The translations under genes were made by a program, and so were the position numbers. A DNA stretch of 19,216 nucleotides. Source: MGR-bin208 sp043780275 (lineage in GTDB: Bacteria > Bacteroidota > Bacteroidia > Chitinophagales > Chitinophagaceae). Within the stretch, counting starts at the first letter, position 1; each line of letters starts with the position of its first letter. Positions 1 through 8,035 of the stretch are shown piece after piece. The stretch covers positions 1 to 19,216 of the forward strand of contig JAYWCV010000083.1 of the NCBI GenBank assembly GCA_043780275.1. The letters are read 5' to 3'. The notes under the pieces were generated by a model. The model did no database searches. It was not told the DNA's origin and was given only the letters and a program-made list of their open reading frames with translations.

Positions 1-231
1 AGGAACACTTAAAAGCCAGTTTGGACATATATCATTGCAAGCTTTAAGCATAAATGCAGCTATCTGGTTCAAAACTTGTCCTTTATAAGGAATTGTACGG
101 GGAAGGATAACATCAAATGCAGAAATTCGGTCAGAAGCTATCATAGCTAGGTAGCGATCATGAAAAGTATAAACATCTCTTACTTTGCCACTATAAAAAG
201 CCGTTTGATTTGGAAATATGAACTTTTTCAT
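1..231 (-). CDS. purC: Phosphoribosylaminoimidazole-succinocarboxamide (SAICAR) synthase, N-terminal part, truncated by window edge
   Basis: Translating the complement from the ATG at 229-231 gives 77 uninterrupted codons running off the window. The product starts MKKFIFPNQTAFYSGKVRDV. The segment GKVRDVY (residues 15-21), then DRISAFDVILP with a PYKGQVLNQ stretch after it, is the N-terminal nucleotide-binding part of SAICAR synthase. This cytosolic enzyme joins aspartate to CAIR using ATP in purine biosynthesis. The missing remainder lies to the left of the window, so active-site completeness cannot be judged. The gene is divergent from the receptor gene at 385. Another purine gene, purM, is about 6.5 kb away and not in the same transcript, so the pathway is dispersed here. 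The family call is secure from this signature; the full length is unknown. Confidence 0.9.
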   Translation of the reverse strand, partial: MKKFIFPNQTAFYSGKVRDVYTFHDRYLAMIASDRISAFDVILPRTIPYKGQVLNQIAAFMLKACNDICPNWLLSVP

Positions 232-235
232 GGGT

Positions 236-256
236 CAAATTTAAGTTGCAAAAGCA
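236..256 (-). promoter_or_regulatory. Candidate -7 boxes for purC
   Basis: Read on the minus strand, TGCTTTTGC (248-256) resembles the TATTTTTGC box seen before other genes here with one mismatch, and would leave a leader of roughly a dozen bases. A perfect TAnnTTTG match, TAAATTTG, lies at 236-243, only 4 nt from the ATG, which would imply a leaderless mRNA. I cannot choose between them, and neither has a convincing -33 TTG. Confidence 0.25.
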
Positions 257-330
257 GGTTTTTTGACATTATTTTTATTAATATTTTATACCAAAAGTTT
301 AAAAATTGATTAAAGAATGAAAATTAAATT

Positions 331-359
331 TTTGTGGGTTGATTTCTATTATTATTTTG
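331..359 (+). promoter_or_regulatory. Candidate promoter for the TonB-dependent receptor gene
   Basis: TTTG at 331-334 and TTATTTTG at 352-359 are 17 bp apart. This resembles the Bacteroidota -33/-7 pair TTG...TAnnTTTG with one mismatch in the -7 box. It would start transcription about 20 nt before the ATG. No Shine-Dalgarno is visible, as is usual in this phylum. Confidence 0.35.
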
Positions 360-384
360 CTGATTAAATTACAAACTAAAACAA

Positions 385-3174
385 ATGTTTATGAGAAAAA
401 GCTTCAGCTATTTAGCCTCCATGCTAATTGCCAGCATCTTTTCAATTGCGGTTAATGCGCAAAATGTTACTATTACCGGTAAAGTAAAGAACCAGGAAAA
501 TTCCGAAACTTTATCTGCGGTATCTGTAACTGTAAAAGGTGCTACTTCGGGTAGTTTCACTAACGATAAAGGAGATTTTAAACTTAGCCATGTTGGTAAG
601 TTTCCTTTAACATTGGTTGTTTCTTCCGTTGGATTTGAAACAAAAGAAGTAAAAGTCAATAGTGCTTCTGATGAGCTAAATATTGCTCTTACCTCTGTTT
701 CAATTTTAGGTCAGGAGATTGTTGTATCAGCTTCAAGATTACCAGAGCGTATTATCGAGTCGCCGGTAACTATCGAAAGAATGAGTGCTGCTACAATTCG
801 TATGAGTGCAGCTCCTAACTTTTATGAGGCTCTTGCCAACTTAAGAGGGGTAGATATGATTACCTCATCTATCACTTTCAGAACAGTAGGTACAAGAGGT
901 TTTAACGGAAGTGGTAACCTTCGTTTCAACCAGTTGGTTGATGGAATGGATAACCAGGCTCCCGGCTTAAATTTTGCCGTTGGTAACTTTTTAGGAATAA
1001 ACGAACTGGATGTGGATAACGTAGAATTATTACCCGGTGCTTCATCCGCATTATACGGGCCTGGTGGAATGAATGGTACCATGCTTATGACCAGCAAGGA
1101 TCCTTTCAAATACCAGGGATTCAGTTATGTTGTAAAACAGGGTGTAAACCATACCGACAAGAAACAAAGATCTACGGCTCCTTATTATGATTGGTCCGCT
1201 CGTTGGGCTAAAGTAATAAATGAAAAGTTAGCTTTTAAAATTTCTGCTCAATTTAGTTCTGCTCAGGATTGGCAAGCAAATGATGAGTCGAACTATAACA
1301 GAAGTTTATTCAAGTCAATTCCAGGTAACCGTTCAACAACAGATTATGATGGTGTGAATGTATATGGAGACGATATTAAGGCATCCATGGGAACTGTTTT
1401 TAATGCCATGGTAGCTGCCGGTGTAATGAATCCTGCTGCAAGACCATTATTAGCTAACCCTGGACAAGAAGTAAGCAGAACCGGTTATAGCGAAAGAGAT
1501 TTAGCTAACTATGATGCCAATACCTTTAAAGTAAATGGTGGTTTATTTTATAAGATCAAACCAAATTTAGAAGCCTCATTAATTGGTTATTGGGGAACTG
1601 GAAATACAGTTTATACAGGTGCTGACCGTTATTCTTTACGTGGTGTAAAAATGGGTCAATACAAAGCTGAATTGAAGTCAACAAATTGGTTTGTACGTGC
1701 TTATACTACACAGGAAAATGCAGGAGATGCGTTTGCTGTGAATATAATGGCTTCTTTAATTAATGAATCATGGTCTGGAAGTGCTGCCAGATGGTTTCCT
1801 ACTTATGTTGGAAATTATGTTGGAGCTAGAAGTGCTGGATTACCTGATGCAGCTGCTCACGTAGCAGCAAGAAATGCTGCTGATGTTGGTAGATTAATTC
1901 CTGGAACTGATGCATTCAAAACTGCTTTTAACAGGATTTCAGGTTTGCCAATTCCACAGGGTGCAAGATTTCTGGATAAATCGGATTTATATGCTGCCGA
2001 AGGGCAATATAATTTAACAAGCTTGGTAAAGGTTGTTGATGTTTTAGTCGGTGTTAATGTTCGTCAATATGACTTAAACTCTGAAGGAACTTTATTTGCC
2101 GACAAAGCTGGTCGTATTAAAATCAACGAGACTGGTGGTTATATGCAATTGCAGAAAAAATTCCTGAAGGACAAATTGAAATTAACAGCTTCGGGCAGAT
2201 ATGATAAGAACTCAAATTTTGAAGGCAAGTTCACGCCAAGAGTATCTGCTATGTACACTTTTGTAAAAGACAATAACCTGCGGGTTTCTTATCAAACCGG
2301 TTATCGTTTTCCTTCTACACAAAACCAATACATCGATTTGTTGGTTCCAAGTGCACGTTTGATTGGTGGTTTACCAGAATTTAGAAACACGTACAATTTT
2401 GCAGGAAATCCCGTTTATACTTTAAATAGTGTATTGGCATTTGGTGCCAGGGTTCAGACATTAGCTCCATCAATTGGCGTTGCTGCAGCAATTGGGCAAG
2501 CGGCCAGTTTATTAGAAAAAGGTGTATTCGAAGATTTCAAACCGGAAAGTGTAAAATCAACTGAAATTGGTTATCGTGGTATTATTGCTAAAAAATTAAT
2601 GATTGATGCTTATTGGTACCAGTCTACTTATTCAAACTTTATCGGAACCAGAAACTTTATTCAGTCTAGACCACTTTCGGGTCCTTCAAATCTTGGAGCA
2701 TTATTATCCGGTTCTACCCGCCAGGTATATTCTACCGTAATCAATGTACCAGGAAATCCACAAGCTGAAGGTTTTGGTATCGGTATTGATTACAATGTTT
2801 ACAAAGGTTATGTAGTAAAAGCAAGTTATGCTACCGATACTTTAAAAAGTGTTCCGGCCGATTTTGAATCATTCTTCAATACTCCAAAGCATCGCATAAA
2901 CTTTGGGATTAGTAATGCTAATGTTTGCAAAGGATTCGGATTTAATTTAATGTTCCGCAAACAAAGTTCTTTCTACTACCAGGCTACATTTGGTGGTGGA
3001 CAGATTCCTGCTTACGAAACATTGGATTTAATGTTTAGCTATCGTTTACCTAATTCTAAAAATATGATCAAAGTGGGTGGTTCTAATATCACTAATAAAT
3101 ATTTCAGATCTGCATTTGGTAACCCTTCTATCGGAGGTATGTACTATGTAAGTTATGGTTTCAATGTATTTTAA
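385..3174 (+). CDS. TonB-dependent outer-membrane receptor with carboxypeptidase-regulatory-like N-terminal domain
   Basis: The 929-residue product begins with a signal peptide (about residues 1-25, cleavage before Q26 after VNA). A CarboxypepD_reg-like beta domain follows (about 29-110: TGKVKNQE...GATSGSFTNDKGDFKLS). A TonB-box-like stretch EIVVSASR precedes a plug domain (about 115-245) containing VDGMDNQAPG and VELLPGASSALYGPGGMNG. The rest is a 22-strand-type barrel ending in an aromatic residue (YGFNVF), as outer-membrane proteins do. Such receptors import ligands across the outer membrane using TonB-ExbBD energy. No SusD-like lipoprotein gene lies next to it, so a glycan-uptake role is not supported and the substrate is unknown. 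The second ATG at 391 (MRKSFSY) is an equally good start and gives a more typical signal peptide. The gene is probably monocistronic, with a terminator 25 bp downstream. Confidence 0.92.
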   Translation: MFMRKSFSYLASMLIASIFSIAVNAQNVTITGKVKNQENSETLSAVSVTVKGATSGSFTNDKGDFKLSHVGKFPLTLVVSSVGFETKEVKVNSASDELNIALTSVSILGQEIVVSASRLPERIIESPVTIERMSAATIRMSAAPNFYEALANLRGVDMITSSITFRTVGTRGFNGSGNLRFNQLVDGMDNQAPGLNFAVGNFLGINELDVDNVELLPGASSALYGPGGMNGTMLMTSKDPFKYQGFSYVVKQGVNHTDKKQRSTAPYYDWSARWAKVINEKLAFKISAQFSSAQDWQANDESNYNRSLFKSIPGNRSTTDYDGVNVYGDDIKASMGTVFNAMVAAGVMNPAARPLLANPGQEVSRTGYSERDLANYDANTFKVNGGLFYKIKPNLEASLIGYWGTGNTVYTGADRYSLRGVKMGQYKAELKSTNWFVRAYTTQENAGDAFAVNIMASLINESWSGSAARWFPTYVGNYVGARSAGLPDAAAHVAARNAADVGRLIPGTDAFKTAFNRISGLPIPQGARFLDKSDLYAAEGQYNLTSLVKVVDVLVGVNVRQYDLNSEGTLFADKAGRIKINETGGYMQLQKKFLKDKLKLTASGRYDKNSNFEGKFTPRVSAMYTFVKDNNLRVSYQTGYRFPSTQNQYIDLLVPSARLIGGLPEFRNTYNFAGNPVYTLNSVLAFGARVQTLAPSIGVAAAIGQAASLLEKGVFEDFKPESVKSTEIGYRGIIAKKLMIDAYWYQSTYSNFIGTRNFIQSRPLSGPSNLGALLSGSTRQVYSTVINVPGNPQAEGFGIGIDYNVYKGYVVKASYATDTLKSVPADFESFFNTPKHRINFGISNANVCKGFGFNLMFRKQSSFYYQATFGGGQIPAYETLDLMFSYRLPNSKNMIKVGGSNITNKYFRSAFGNPSIGGMYYVSYGFNVF

Positions 3175-3198
3175 TAGTTATTGAAATTAAAAGAATGA

Positions 3199-3228
3199 AT
3201 GGTCTCCAGATTTGGGGGCCATTTTTTT
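3199..3228 (+). terminator. Rho-independent terminator of the receptor gene
   Basis: ATGGTCTCC (3199-3207) pairs with GGGGGCCAT (3214-3222) as a 9-bp stem with two G-T pairs and a 6-nt loop, followed by a run of T to 3228. It lies 25 nt after the receptor stop codon. Confidence 0.8.
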
Positions 3229-3279
3229 GTCGTAAATCTCTAGTTATGATAAATTAAATATTTTGTGTAAACAGGCTTC

Positions 3280-3408
3280 TTAAAACGGGGGCATTCCAAA
3301 TTGTCGCATAACCATTCTGTTTGTGAGTGGTGAGGATACCGCCCATGCCTTACCGCCTCGGTTGCTGTCCCACCAACCGGTGACAATTTGGAAATTACCC
3401 TTTAAAAC
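3280..3408. mobile_element. MITE-like element: inverted repeats with abutting direct repeats
   Basis: TTCCAAATTGTC (3294-3305) and GACAATTTGGAA (3382-3393) are a perfect 12-bp inverted repeat. The similarity extends weakly outward to GGG on both ends, giving a body of about 115 bp (3287-3401). TTAAAAC occurs immediately outside both ends (3280-3286 and 3402-3408), as a 7-bp target duplication would. The interior is about half G+C by my count, richer than the AT-rich flanks, and has no credible ORF. It can fold into further hairpins: ACCATTC/GAGTGGT (3311-3317 with 3325-3331) and CGGTTG/CAACCG (3359-3364 with 3374-3379). It also carries TACCGCC twice in direct orientation. It could be a non-autonomous transposon relic, an intergenic repeat, or a structured RNA. 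Copy number elsewhere would decide. Confidence 0.45.
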
Positions 3409-3470
3409 CTAGCATTAGAATCATCAAAATATTGAAAACAGCCAATATAAACAAGTTTTAACCACGCACA

Positions 3471-3500
3471 AAAAAACCGCCTCATTCAATATGAGACGGC
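3471..3500 (-). terminator. Rho-independent terminator of the coiled-coil membrane protein gene
   Basis: On the minus strand CCGTCTCAT pairs with ATGAGGCGG (stem 3478-3486 with 3492-3500, one G-T pair, 5-nt loop), followed by seven T (3471-3477). It lies 30 nt past the stop of the gene ending at 3530. Confidence 0.8.
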
Positions 3501-3529
3501 AGTTTTATTTTAGGATATTAATTTATTTT

Positions 3530-4507
3530 TTAACCGAATAAACCAGCTTTTTTCAAGGTTTTTACAGCAGATCCAATTTTAAATCCATTGTGATAAACTT
3601 CTATTTTGTAATCCCCCGTTTTAAATTCTGCAAAACGTAAAGGTAGTTCAACTTGTTTTTTAGTACCTTGTTCATATTGAATTGCAAGTTTAGAGGTAAA
3701 CTCTTTTGAACCATCTTCCCGGGTGTTTAAAGTGCCAGAACCTAAAGTTTGATCAACTATTATTTTTCCATCTGGCGAAGTAACCATAATGTATAAATCT
3801 GCCGGACCAGAATTGGAGATTCTGTTTTGAATATCAAATGTTACCACTAATTTATCAACCCTTTTTGCAGTTGCAGTTTCCTTTTCCTTTCCACTTTTTC
3901 TTTCATTAAAAGGTGTTATCTGTATATTTGAAGCAGTGAAAGTTGAAGCAACATCAACTGTTTTTTCCAGATTTTGTTTAACAACTGTTGTAGCCTGCAG
4001 GTTTTCTTCAAGTCCCTGTTTTTCGGTCGATAATTTTTTATTTGCATCTGTTAACTCCATGTTTTCACCCGATAAACGGGCAACTTCGTTTTCTAATCCA
4101 TTTAATTTGTCATTTAAAGAAGCAATTAACTGACGAGCTTTAGTCAATTCAGCATCAGAGGCATTCTTCTTATTTAAGATTGTTCTGATCTCCGTTCTTA
4201 TTTTGGAAATCTCACTGTTTCTTTCAACCAGCTGACCTTGTATTTCATTATTGTTGCTGGTTATCGAGTCCAATCTATCCAGTGTACTGCTATACAGAAC
4301 CTGAACTGAATCTCGCTGTGACATAAATGTAACTCCTTGCAACTGCGTTTGCTTTAATTCGCCTTCGGCTTTATTGTTGCTGTACAATAAATATGCCCAT
4401 GTTCCAAGCAATGCAATAGCTAATATACCAATAAACAGGTTCTTTTTGTTATCATTATCCTTAGGTTGATTATAAGGAGACGCAGATGGTAAATTCGATG
4501 TGCTCAT
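3530..4507 (-). CDS. Single-pass membrane protein with long coiled coil and C-terminal beta domain, function unknown
   Basis: I do not recognise a named family. The 325-residue protein has a polar, Pro/Asn/Asp-rich N-terminus (1-22), then one hydrophobic segment (about 24-42, LFIGILAIALLGTWAYLLY). A long heptad-like, charged region (about 45-190) is rich in L, E, K, N and Q, and contains IASLNDKLNGLENEVARLSG. A predicted beta-rich C-terminal domain follows (about 195-325) with KLVVTFDIQNR and the tail YKIEVYHNGFKIGSAVKTLK. Topology is probably a short cytosolic N-terminus with the coiled coil and beta domain in the periplasm (inference). It is divergent from holA and followed by its own terminator, so it is monocistronic. 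A structural or tethering role in the envelope is possible, but nothing in the sequence proves it. Confidence 0.85.
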   Translation of the reverse strand: MSTSNLPSASPYNQPKDNDNKKNLFIGILAIALLGTWAYLLYSNNKAEGELKQTQLQGVTFMSQRDSVQVLYSSTLDRLDSITSNNNEIQGQLVERNSEISKIRTEIRTILNKKNASDAELTKARQLIASLNDKLNGLENEVARLSGENMELTDANKKLSTEKQGLEENLQATTVVKQNLEKTVDVASTFTASNIQITPFNERKSGKEKETATAKRVDKLVVTFDIQNRISNSGPADLYIMVTSPDGKIIVDQTLGSGTLNTREDGSKEFTSKLAIQYEQGTKKQVELPLRFAEFKTGDYKIEVYHNGFKIGSAVKTLKKAGLFG

Positions 4508-4658
4508 TTTTGTAATTTAGATTTAGAATTAAGATGTATTGAAAATCAATATGTATAACTTGATAAAGTTGATAAATCATTTTGATTTCGATGCATAATA
4601 CTCTATAATCATGCCAAAAACAATATTTTTCTTACTAGTATTGAATTAATTTCATTTT

Positions 4659-4685
4659 TTTGACTGAATTTGATCTTTATCTTAG
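4659..4685 (+). promoter_or_regulatory. Weak candidate promoter for holA
   Basis: TTTG at 4659-4662 and TATCTTAG at 4678-4685 (TAnnTTTG with one mismatch) are 15 bp apart. The box ends only 6 nt before the ATG, implying a very short leader. Confidence 0.25.
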
Positions 4686-4691
4686 CAAACT

Positions 4692-5690
4692 ATGGCAATA
4701 GAAAAAATAATTGCAGACTGGAATAAAAAACAATTTCAACCCATTTACTGGTTGGAAGGAGATGAAGATTTTTTTATTGATAAAGTTGTGCAGTATGCTG
4801 AAAATCAGATTTTAAATACGAATGAAGCAGAATTTAATTTGAGTATTTTTTATGGAAAAGATGCTGCATGGGTTGATGTGGTCAATGCATGCAGGCGATA
4901 CCCGATGTTTGCAGAAAGACAAGTTGTACTTTTAAAAGAAGCTCAGCAAATGAGGGATATTGAAAAATTGGAGACTTATTTCGAAAACCCACTTAAGTCA
5001 ACCATTTTTGTTGTCTCTTATAAAGATAAAAAACTGGATGGACGTACCAAGTTTGCAAAGCTGGTAAAGGATAAAGGGGTTTTAATAACAACTAAAAAGC
5101 TTTACGAAAATCAGATCGCAGATTGGACCCAGCAATTGGTTCAAACAAAAGGGTTGACTATCTCTCAAAAAGCACTTTCCTTAATTGTAGATCATATTGG
5201 TAATGATCTCAGTAGAATTAATAATGAAATCGAAAAACTTTCCATCAACCTGGGCGAAAGAAAAAATATCTCGGATGATGATGTAGAGAAATATATCGGT
5301 GTTAGCAAAGAGTTCAACGTATTTGAATTGCAATCTGCTCTGGCAAAGAAAGATATGGCCAAAGCAATACGCATCATCAGTTATTTTGAAGCAAATCCTA
5401 AAGCAGCACCATTACAATTGATGTTACCAACCTTTTACTCATTCTTCAGTAAAGTATTTATGGTTCATGGTTTGCAATCAAAGGATGAAAAATCGGTTGC
5501 GGCGGCTTTAAATATTAAAGAATTTCAGACAAAAGAATTATTGCTGACAGCCAGAATATATTCTTATTCAAATATAGAAAATGTATTACTGCTTCTTCAC
5601 CAGTATAATTTAAAAAGTATTGGCATAAACAGTACAGGTATTGAAGCCGCATCCTTACTGAAAGAATTAGTTGTAAAAATGATGGCCTGA
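4692..5690 (+). CDS. holA: DNA polymerase III subunit delta (clamp-loader)
   Basis: The 332-residue length and layout match HolA. The N-terminal region starts with a PIYWLEGDEDFFIDKVV stretch typical of delta subunits. It continues through an AAA+-like fold without ATP-binding motifs (RQVVLLKEAQQM, then a lid with LIVDHIGNDLSRINNEIEKL near residues 165-185). The helical C-terminal collar includes KEFNVFELQSALAKKDMAKA and LKELVVKM at the end. Delta is the clamp-opening wrench in the clamp-loader complex, which places the beta sliding clamp on primed DNA. The conserved phrase GNDLSRINNEIEKL is the strongest evidence. The gene stands alone, convergent with ribF across 57 bp. Start at ATG 4692 fits the family N-terminus; no Shine-Dalgarno is seen. 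Confidence 0.93.
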   Translation: MAIEKIIADWNKKQFQPIYWLEGDEDFFIDKVVQYAENQILNTNEAEFNLSIFYGKDAAWVDVVNACRRYPMFAERQVVLLKEAQQMRDIEKLETYFENPLKSTIFVVSYKDKKLDGRTKFAKLVKDKGVLITTKKLYENQIADWTQQLVQTKGLTISQKALSLIVDHIGNDLSRINNEIEKLSINLGERKNISDDDVEKYIGVSKEFNVFELQSALAKKDMAKAIRIISYFEANPKAAPLQLMLPTFYSFFSKVFMVHGLQSKDEKSVAAALNIKEFQTKELLLTARIYSYSNIENVLLLLHQYNLKSIGINSTGIEAASLLKELVVKMMA

Positions 5691-5747
5691 GGCGGTATCA
5701 AATTTAAGGGTTGCCAACCTTTACTAATTCTAAACCAGTAGTTGTAT

Positions 5748-6677
5748 TTATAGTATTTTCAGACTATCTACTTTATCCTGGTCAATTTGTTTTATTAAGT
5801 CTTCGAGGTTATCAAATTTTATTTCGGGTCTCAAATAATTTTTTACAAAAACTTTTAAGGTCTGATCGTAAATCATTTTATTGAAGTCCATAATATATAC
5901 TTCGGCAACACGTTTCTTGCCATCTACGGTTGGCCTGAAACCAATGCTCATCATGCCTTTCCGCTTAAAATCTTCATCCTGCAGTTGACAATAAACTGCA
6001 TAAATACCATCACCAGGAATCAGTTTCTCTTCATCCTGTATTTTCAAATTTGCCGTAGGATAACCAAGTTTTCTTCCCAATTTATTACCATGAATTACTT
6101 CTCCTTCAAAAAAGAAATCATAGCCCAATAAACTATTAGCCACTTCAATTTGAGAATGTAAAATAGCTTCCCGTATTTTTGTTGAACTGATAGCAACGTC
6201 GTTTAAAATATGTTCAGGAATTTCTTTTAATGTAAATCCGTATTCGGGTGCCTTTGCTTCCAGCAATAAATAATTTCCTGTACGATCCCTTCCAAAGTGA
6301 TGATCGTAACCGATAATAATGGTGTGTGGATGAAATTTATCAACCAGGAAATGTTGAATATACTCTTCGGCAGTTTGATTTGCAAAACCATCGGTGAATG
6401 GAACAACAACCAAATGATCGATTCCTTCTTTAGTTAGTAGCTCAATTTTCTCTCTCAAAGAATTAATCAAACGGATACCAAGAATTGCTGAACTCACCAC
6501 TTTTCTTGGATGTGGATGAAAAGTGATGATTACGGACTCTCCGCCAATTTTTTCAGCCTCCTCTTTCAGATGCTGAATAATCTGACGATGGCCCTGATGT
6601 ACTCCATCAAATGTACCAATGGTGATTACTGCCTTTTTAAAACGGGGTAATTGATCTATATTAAAATGTACCTGCAT
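5748..6677 (-). CDS. ribF: Bifunctional riboflavin kinase / FAD synthetase
   Basis: This enzyme phosphorylates riboflavin to FMN and adenylylates FMN to FAD in the cytosol. From the ATG at 6675-6677 the product is 309 residues, typical for RibF. The N-terminal adenylyltransferase domain carries GTFDGVHQGH (21-30, the nucleotidyltransferase HxGH signature) and ISSTKIR (163-169, the ISSTxxR motif). The C-terminal flavokinase domain carries GNKLGRKLGYPTAN (197-210), whose PTAN contacts ATP-Mg. The frame extends four codons further to a TTG at 6687-6689. I reject that start because the TTG lies inside the likely -7 box and the ATG product (MQVHFN) matches the expected N-terminus. The gene is divergent from purM, with 70 bp between starts. 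Confidence 0.95.
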   Translation of the reverse strand: MQVHFNIDQLPRFKKAVITIGTFDGVHQGHRQIIQHLKEEAEKIGGESVIITFHPHPRKVVSSAILGIRLINSLREKIELLTKEGIDHLVVVPFTDGFANQTAEEYIQHFLVDKFHPHTIIIGYDHHFGRDRTGNYLLLEAKAPEYGFTLKEIPEHILNDVAISSTKIREAILHSQIEVANSLLGYDFFFEGEVIHGNKLGRKLGYPTANLKIQDEEKLIPGDGIYAVYCQLQDEDFKRKGMMSIGFRPTVDGKKRVAEVYIMDFNKMIYDQTLKVFVKNYLRPEIKFDNLEDLIKQIDQDKVDSLKIL

Positions 6678-6686
6678 AAAGTATCG

Positions 6687-6694
6687 CAAAAATA
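6687..6694 (-). promoter_or_regulatory. Candidate -7 box for ribF
   Basis: On the minus strand TATTTTTG is a perfect TAnnTTTG match followed by C, ending 9 nt before the ribF ATG. No clear -33 TTG is seen. The same nonamer TATTTTTGC precedes tRNA-His in this window. Confidence 0.45.
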
Positions 6695-6712
6695 ATGGTT
6701 AATTGAAAATTG

Positions 6713-6740
6713 TTGAATGAATTTCGAACATTTAGCTTTG
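6713..6740 (+). promoter_or_regulatory. Candidate promoter for purM
   Basis: TTG at 6713-6715 and TAGCTTTG at 6733-6740 (perfect TAnnTTTG) are separated by 17 bp. The -7 box ends only 7 nt before the purM ATG, so the transcript may begin at or within a few bases of the start codon. Confidence 0.45.
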
Positions 6741-6747
6741 CCACATA

Positions 6748-7929
6748 ATGGAAAGTAATAGCTTATACGAAAAAAGGGGTGTTTCCGCACAGAAAGAGGA
6801 AGTTCATGCAGCTACTAAACATCTCGATCAGGGTCTTTTTCCCAAATCATTCTGTAAAGTGTATAAAGATTTTTTGTGCAATGAGGATGACTGGGTGAAT
6901 GTAATGCATGCTGACGGTGCCGGCACAAAAAGCATATTGGCATATCTCTACTGGAAAGAAACAGGTGATATAAGCGTTTGGGAAGGAATAGCTCAGGATG
7001 CCATTGTGATGAACCTGGATGATATGCTTTGTGTTGGAATACATGACCGGCTTTTATTTTCGTCTACAATTGATCGAAATAAAAAATTGATTCCCGGAGA
7101 AGTATTGTCTGCTATAATAAATGGCAGTCAGCATTTTTTTGATTCGATGAAAACATTTGGGGTAAATATTGATTTCATGGGTGGTGAAACGGCCGATGTG
7201 GGTGATGTGGTTAGAACTATTGCGGTAAACGGTACCATGATTTCACGATGGCCAAAAAATAAATTGATTACCAATGAAAAAATAAAAGCGGGTAATGTAA
7301 TTGTCGGATTGGCTGGTTTTGGCAAAGCCAATTATGAAAAAGAATATAATAGCGGACTTGCCAGCAATGGGTTAACCAGTGCCCGTCATGATGTATTAAA
7401 CAAAAGCTATGCAAGCCGTTTTACCGAATCTTTTGATCCAGCATTAAGCAATGATGTTGTGTACATCGGTTCCTATCTCCTGACCGATGAAATAGATGTG
7501 AATAATGAAAAAATAACAATGGGTAAATTATTACTCAGCCCTACAAGAACATTTGCACCAGTGATGAAAGAAATTTTGAAGAAACATTTTGATGCGATAT
7601 ATGGATTGATTCATTGTAGCGGTGGAGGACAGACGAAATGCTTAAAATATGTTCCTGAAAACGTTCGTATTATTAAAGACAATTTGTTTGAGCCTCCGGT
7701 AATTTTTCAGATCATTCAGAAAGAAAGTAATGCGGCAGATAAAGAAATGTACGAAGTTTTTAATATGGGGACAAGGTTGGAGATTTACACTAACGAAACG
7801 GATGCTGAAAAATTAATCAGTATTGCAATTAGCTATGGAGTAAATGCACAGATCATTGGAAGGGTAGAAGAAACAGAGAAAAAAGAATTAGTCATTAAGA
7901 TCGGAACCAAGGAACTCATCTATCATTAA
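6748..7929 (+). CDS. purM: Phosphoribosylformylglycinamidine cyclo-ligase (AIR synthetase)
   Basis: PurM closes the imidazole ring of FGAM using ATP to make AIR, the fifth step of purine synthesis. The 393-residue product is the longer form common in Bacteroidota (enteric PurM is about 345). It begins YEKRGVSAQ, matching the family's N-terminal Y-x-x-x-G-V. It carries HADGAGTKS (54-62, ATP-binding), QDAIVMNLDDMLCVG (82-96, with the conserved N/D pair), FMGGETADV near residue 143, and the glycine-rich CSGGGQTK (about 290-297). Together these identify the PurM/ThiL/HypE superfamily, PurM type. The N-terminus needs the ATG at 6748 because the motif starts seven residues later. The gene is divergent from ribF; ftsE follows after 106 bp with its own promoter-like box. 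Confidence 0.94.
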   Translation: MESNSLYEKRGVSAQKEEVHAATKHLDQGLFPKSFCKVYKDFLCNEDDWVNVMHADGAGTKSILAYLYWKETGDISVWEGIAQDAIVMNLDDMLCVGIHDRLLFSSTIDRNKKLIPGEVLSAIINGSQHFFDSMKTFGVNIDFMGGETADVGDVVRTIAVNGTMISRWPKNKLITNEKIKAGNVIVGLAGFGKANYEKEYNSGLASNGLTSARHDVLNKSYASRFTESFDPALSNDVVYIGSYLLTDEIDVNNEKITMGKLLLSPTRTFAPVMKEILKKHFDAIYGLIHCSGGGQTKCLKYVPENVRIIKDNLFEPPVIFQIIQKESNAADKEMYEVFNMGTRLEIYTNETDAEKLISIAISYGVNAQIIGRVEETEKKELVIKIGTKELIYH

Positions 7930-8008
7930 GGGATAATATTTTTATTTATTAATATTGTTAAAAGGTTTCTTGATCAATGATTTTTAAAAATTATCTCCTG
8001 AGTTTCCT

Positions 8009-8016
8009 TTATTTTG
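8009..8016 (+). promoter_or_regulatory. Candidate -7 box for ftsE
   Basis: TTATTTTG followed by C is identical to the box before the receptor gene at 352-359 and has one mismatch to TAnnTTTG. It ends 19 nt before the ftsE ATG. No obvious -33 TTG at the usual spacing. Confidence 0.3.
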
Positions 8017-8035
8017 CAACAAACCAATTTTAAGC

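Noticed and set aside
3287..3401. Integron attC site
   Set aside because: It has an inverted-repeat layout, but the core-site consensus (RYYYAAC/GTTRRRY at the outer boxes) is absent and there is no integrase or cassette gene nearby.
5706..5722. Hairpin AAGGGTT-GCC-AACCTTT between holA and ribF as terminator
   Set aside because: The stem is short with a G-T pair and no T-run follows on either strand. It may still slow polymerase, but it is not a convincing terminator.
6678..6689. TTG start for ribF four codons upstream
   Set aside because: The TTG lies inside the probable -7 box and would not be transcribed; the ATG at 6677 gives the expected N-terminus.
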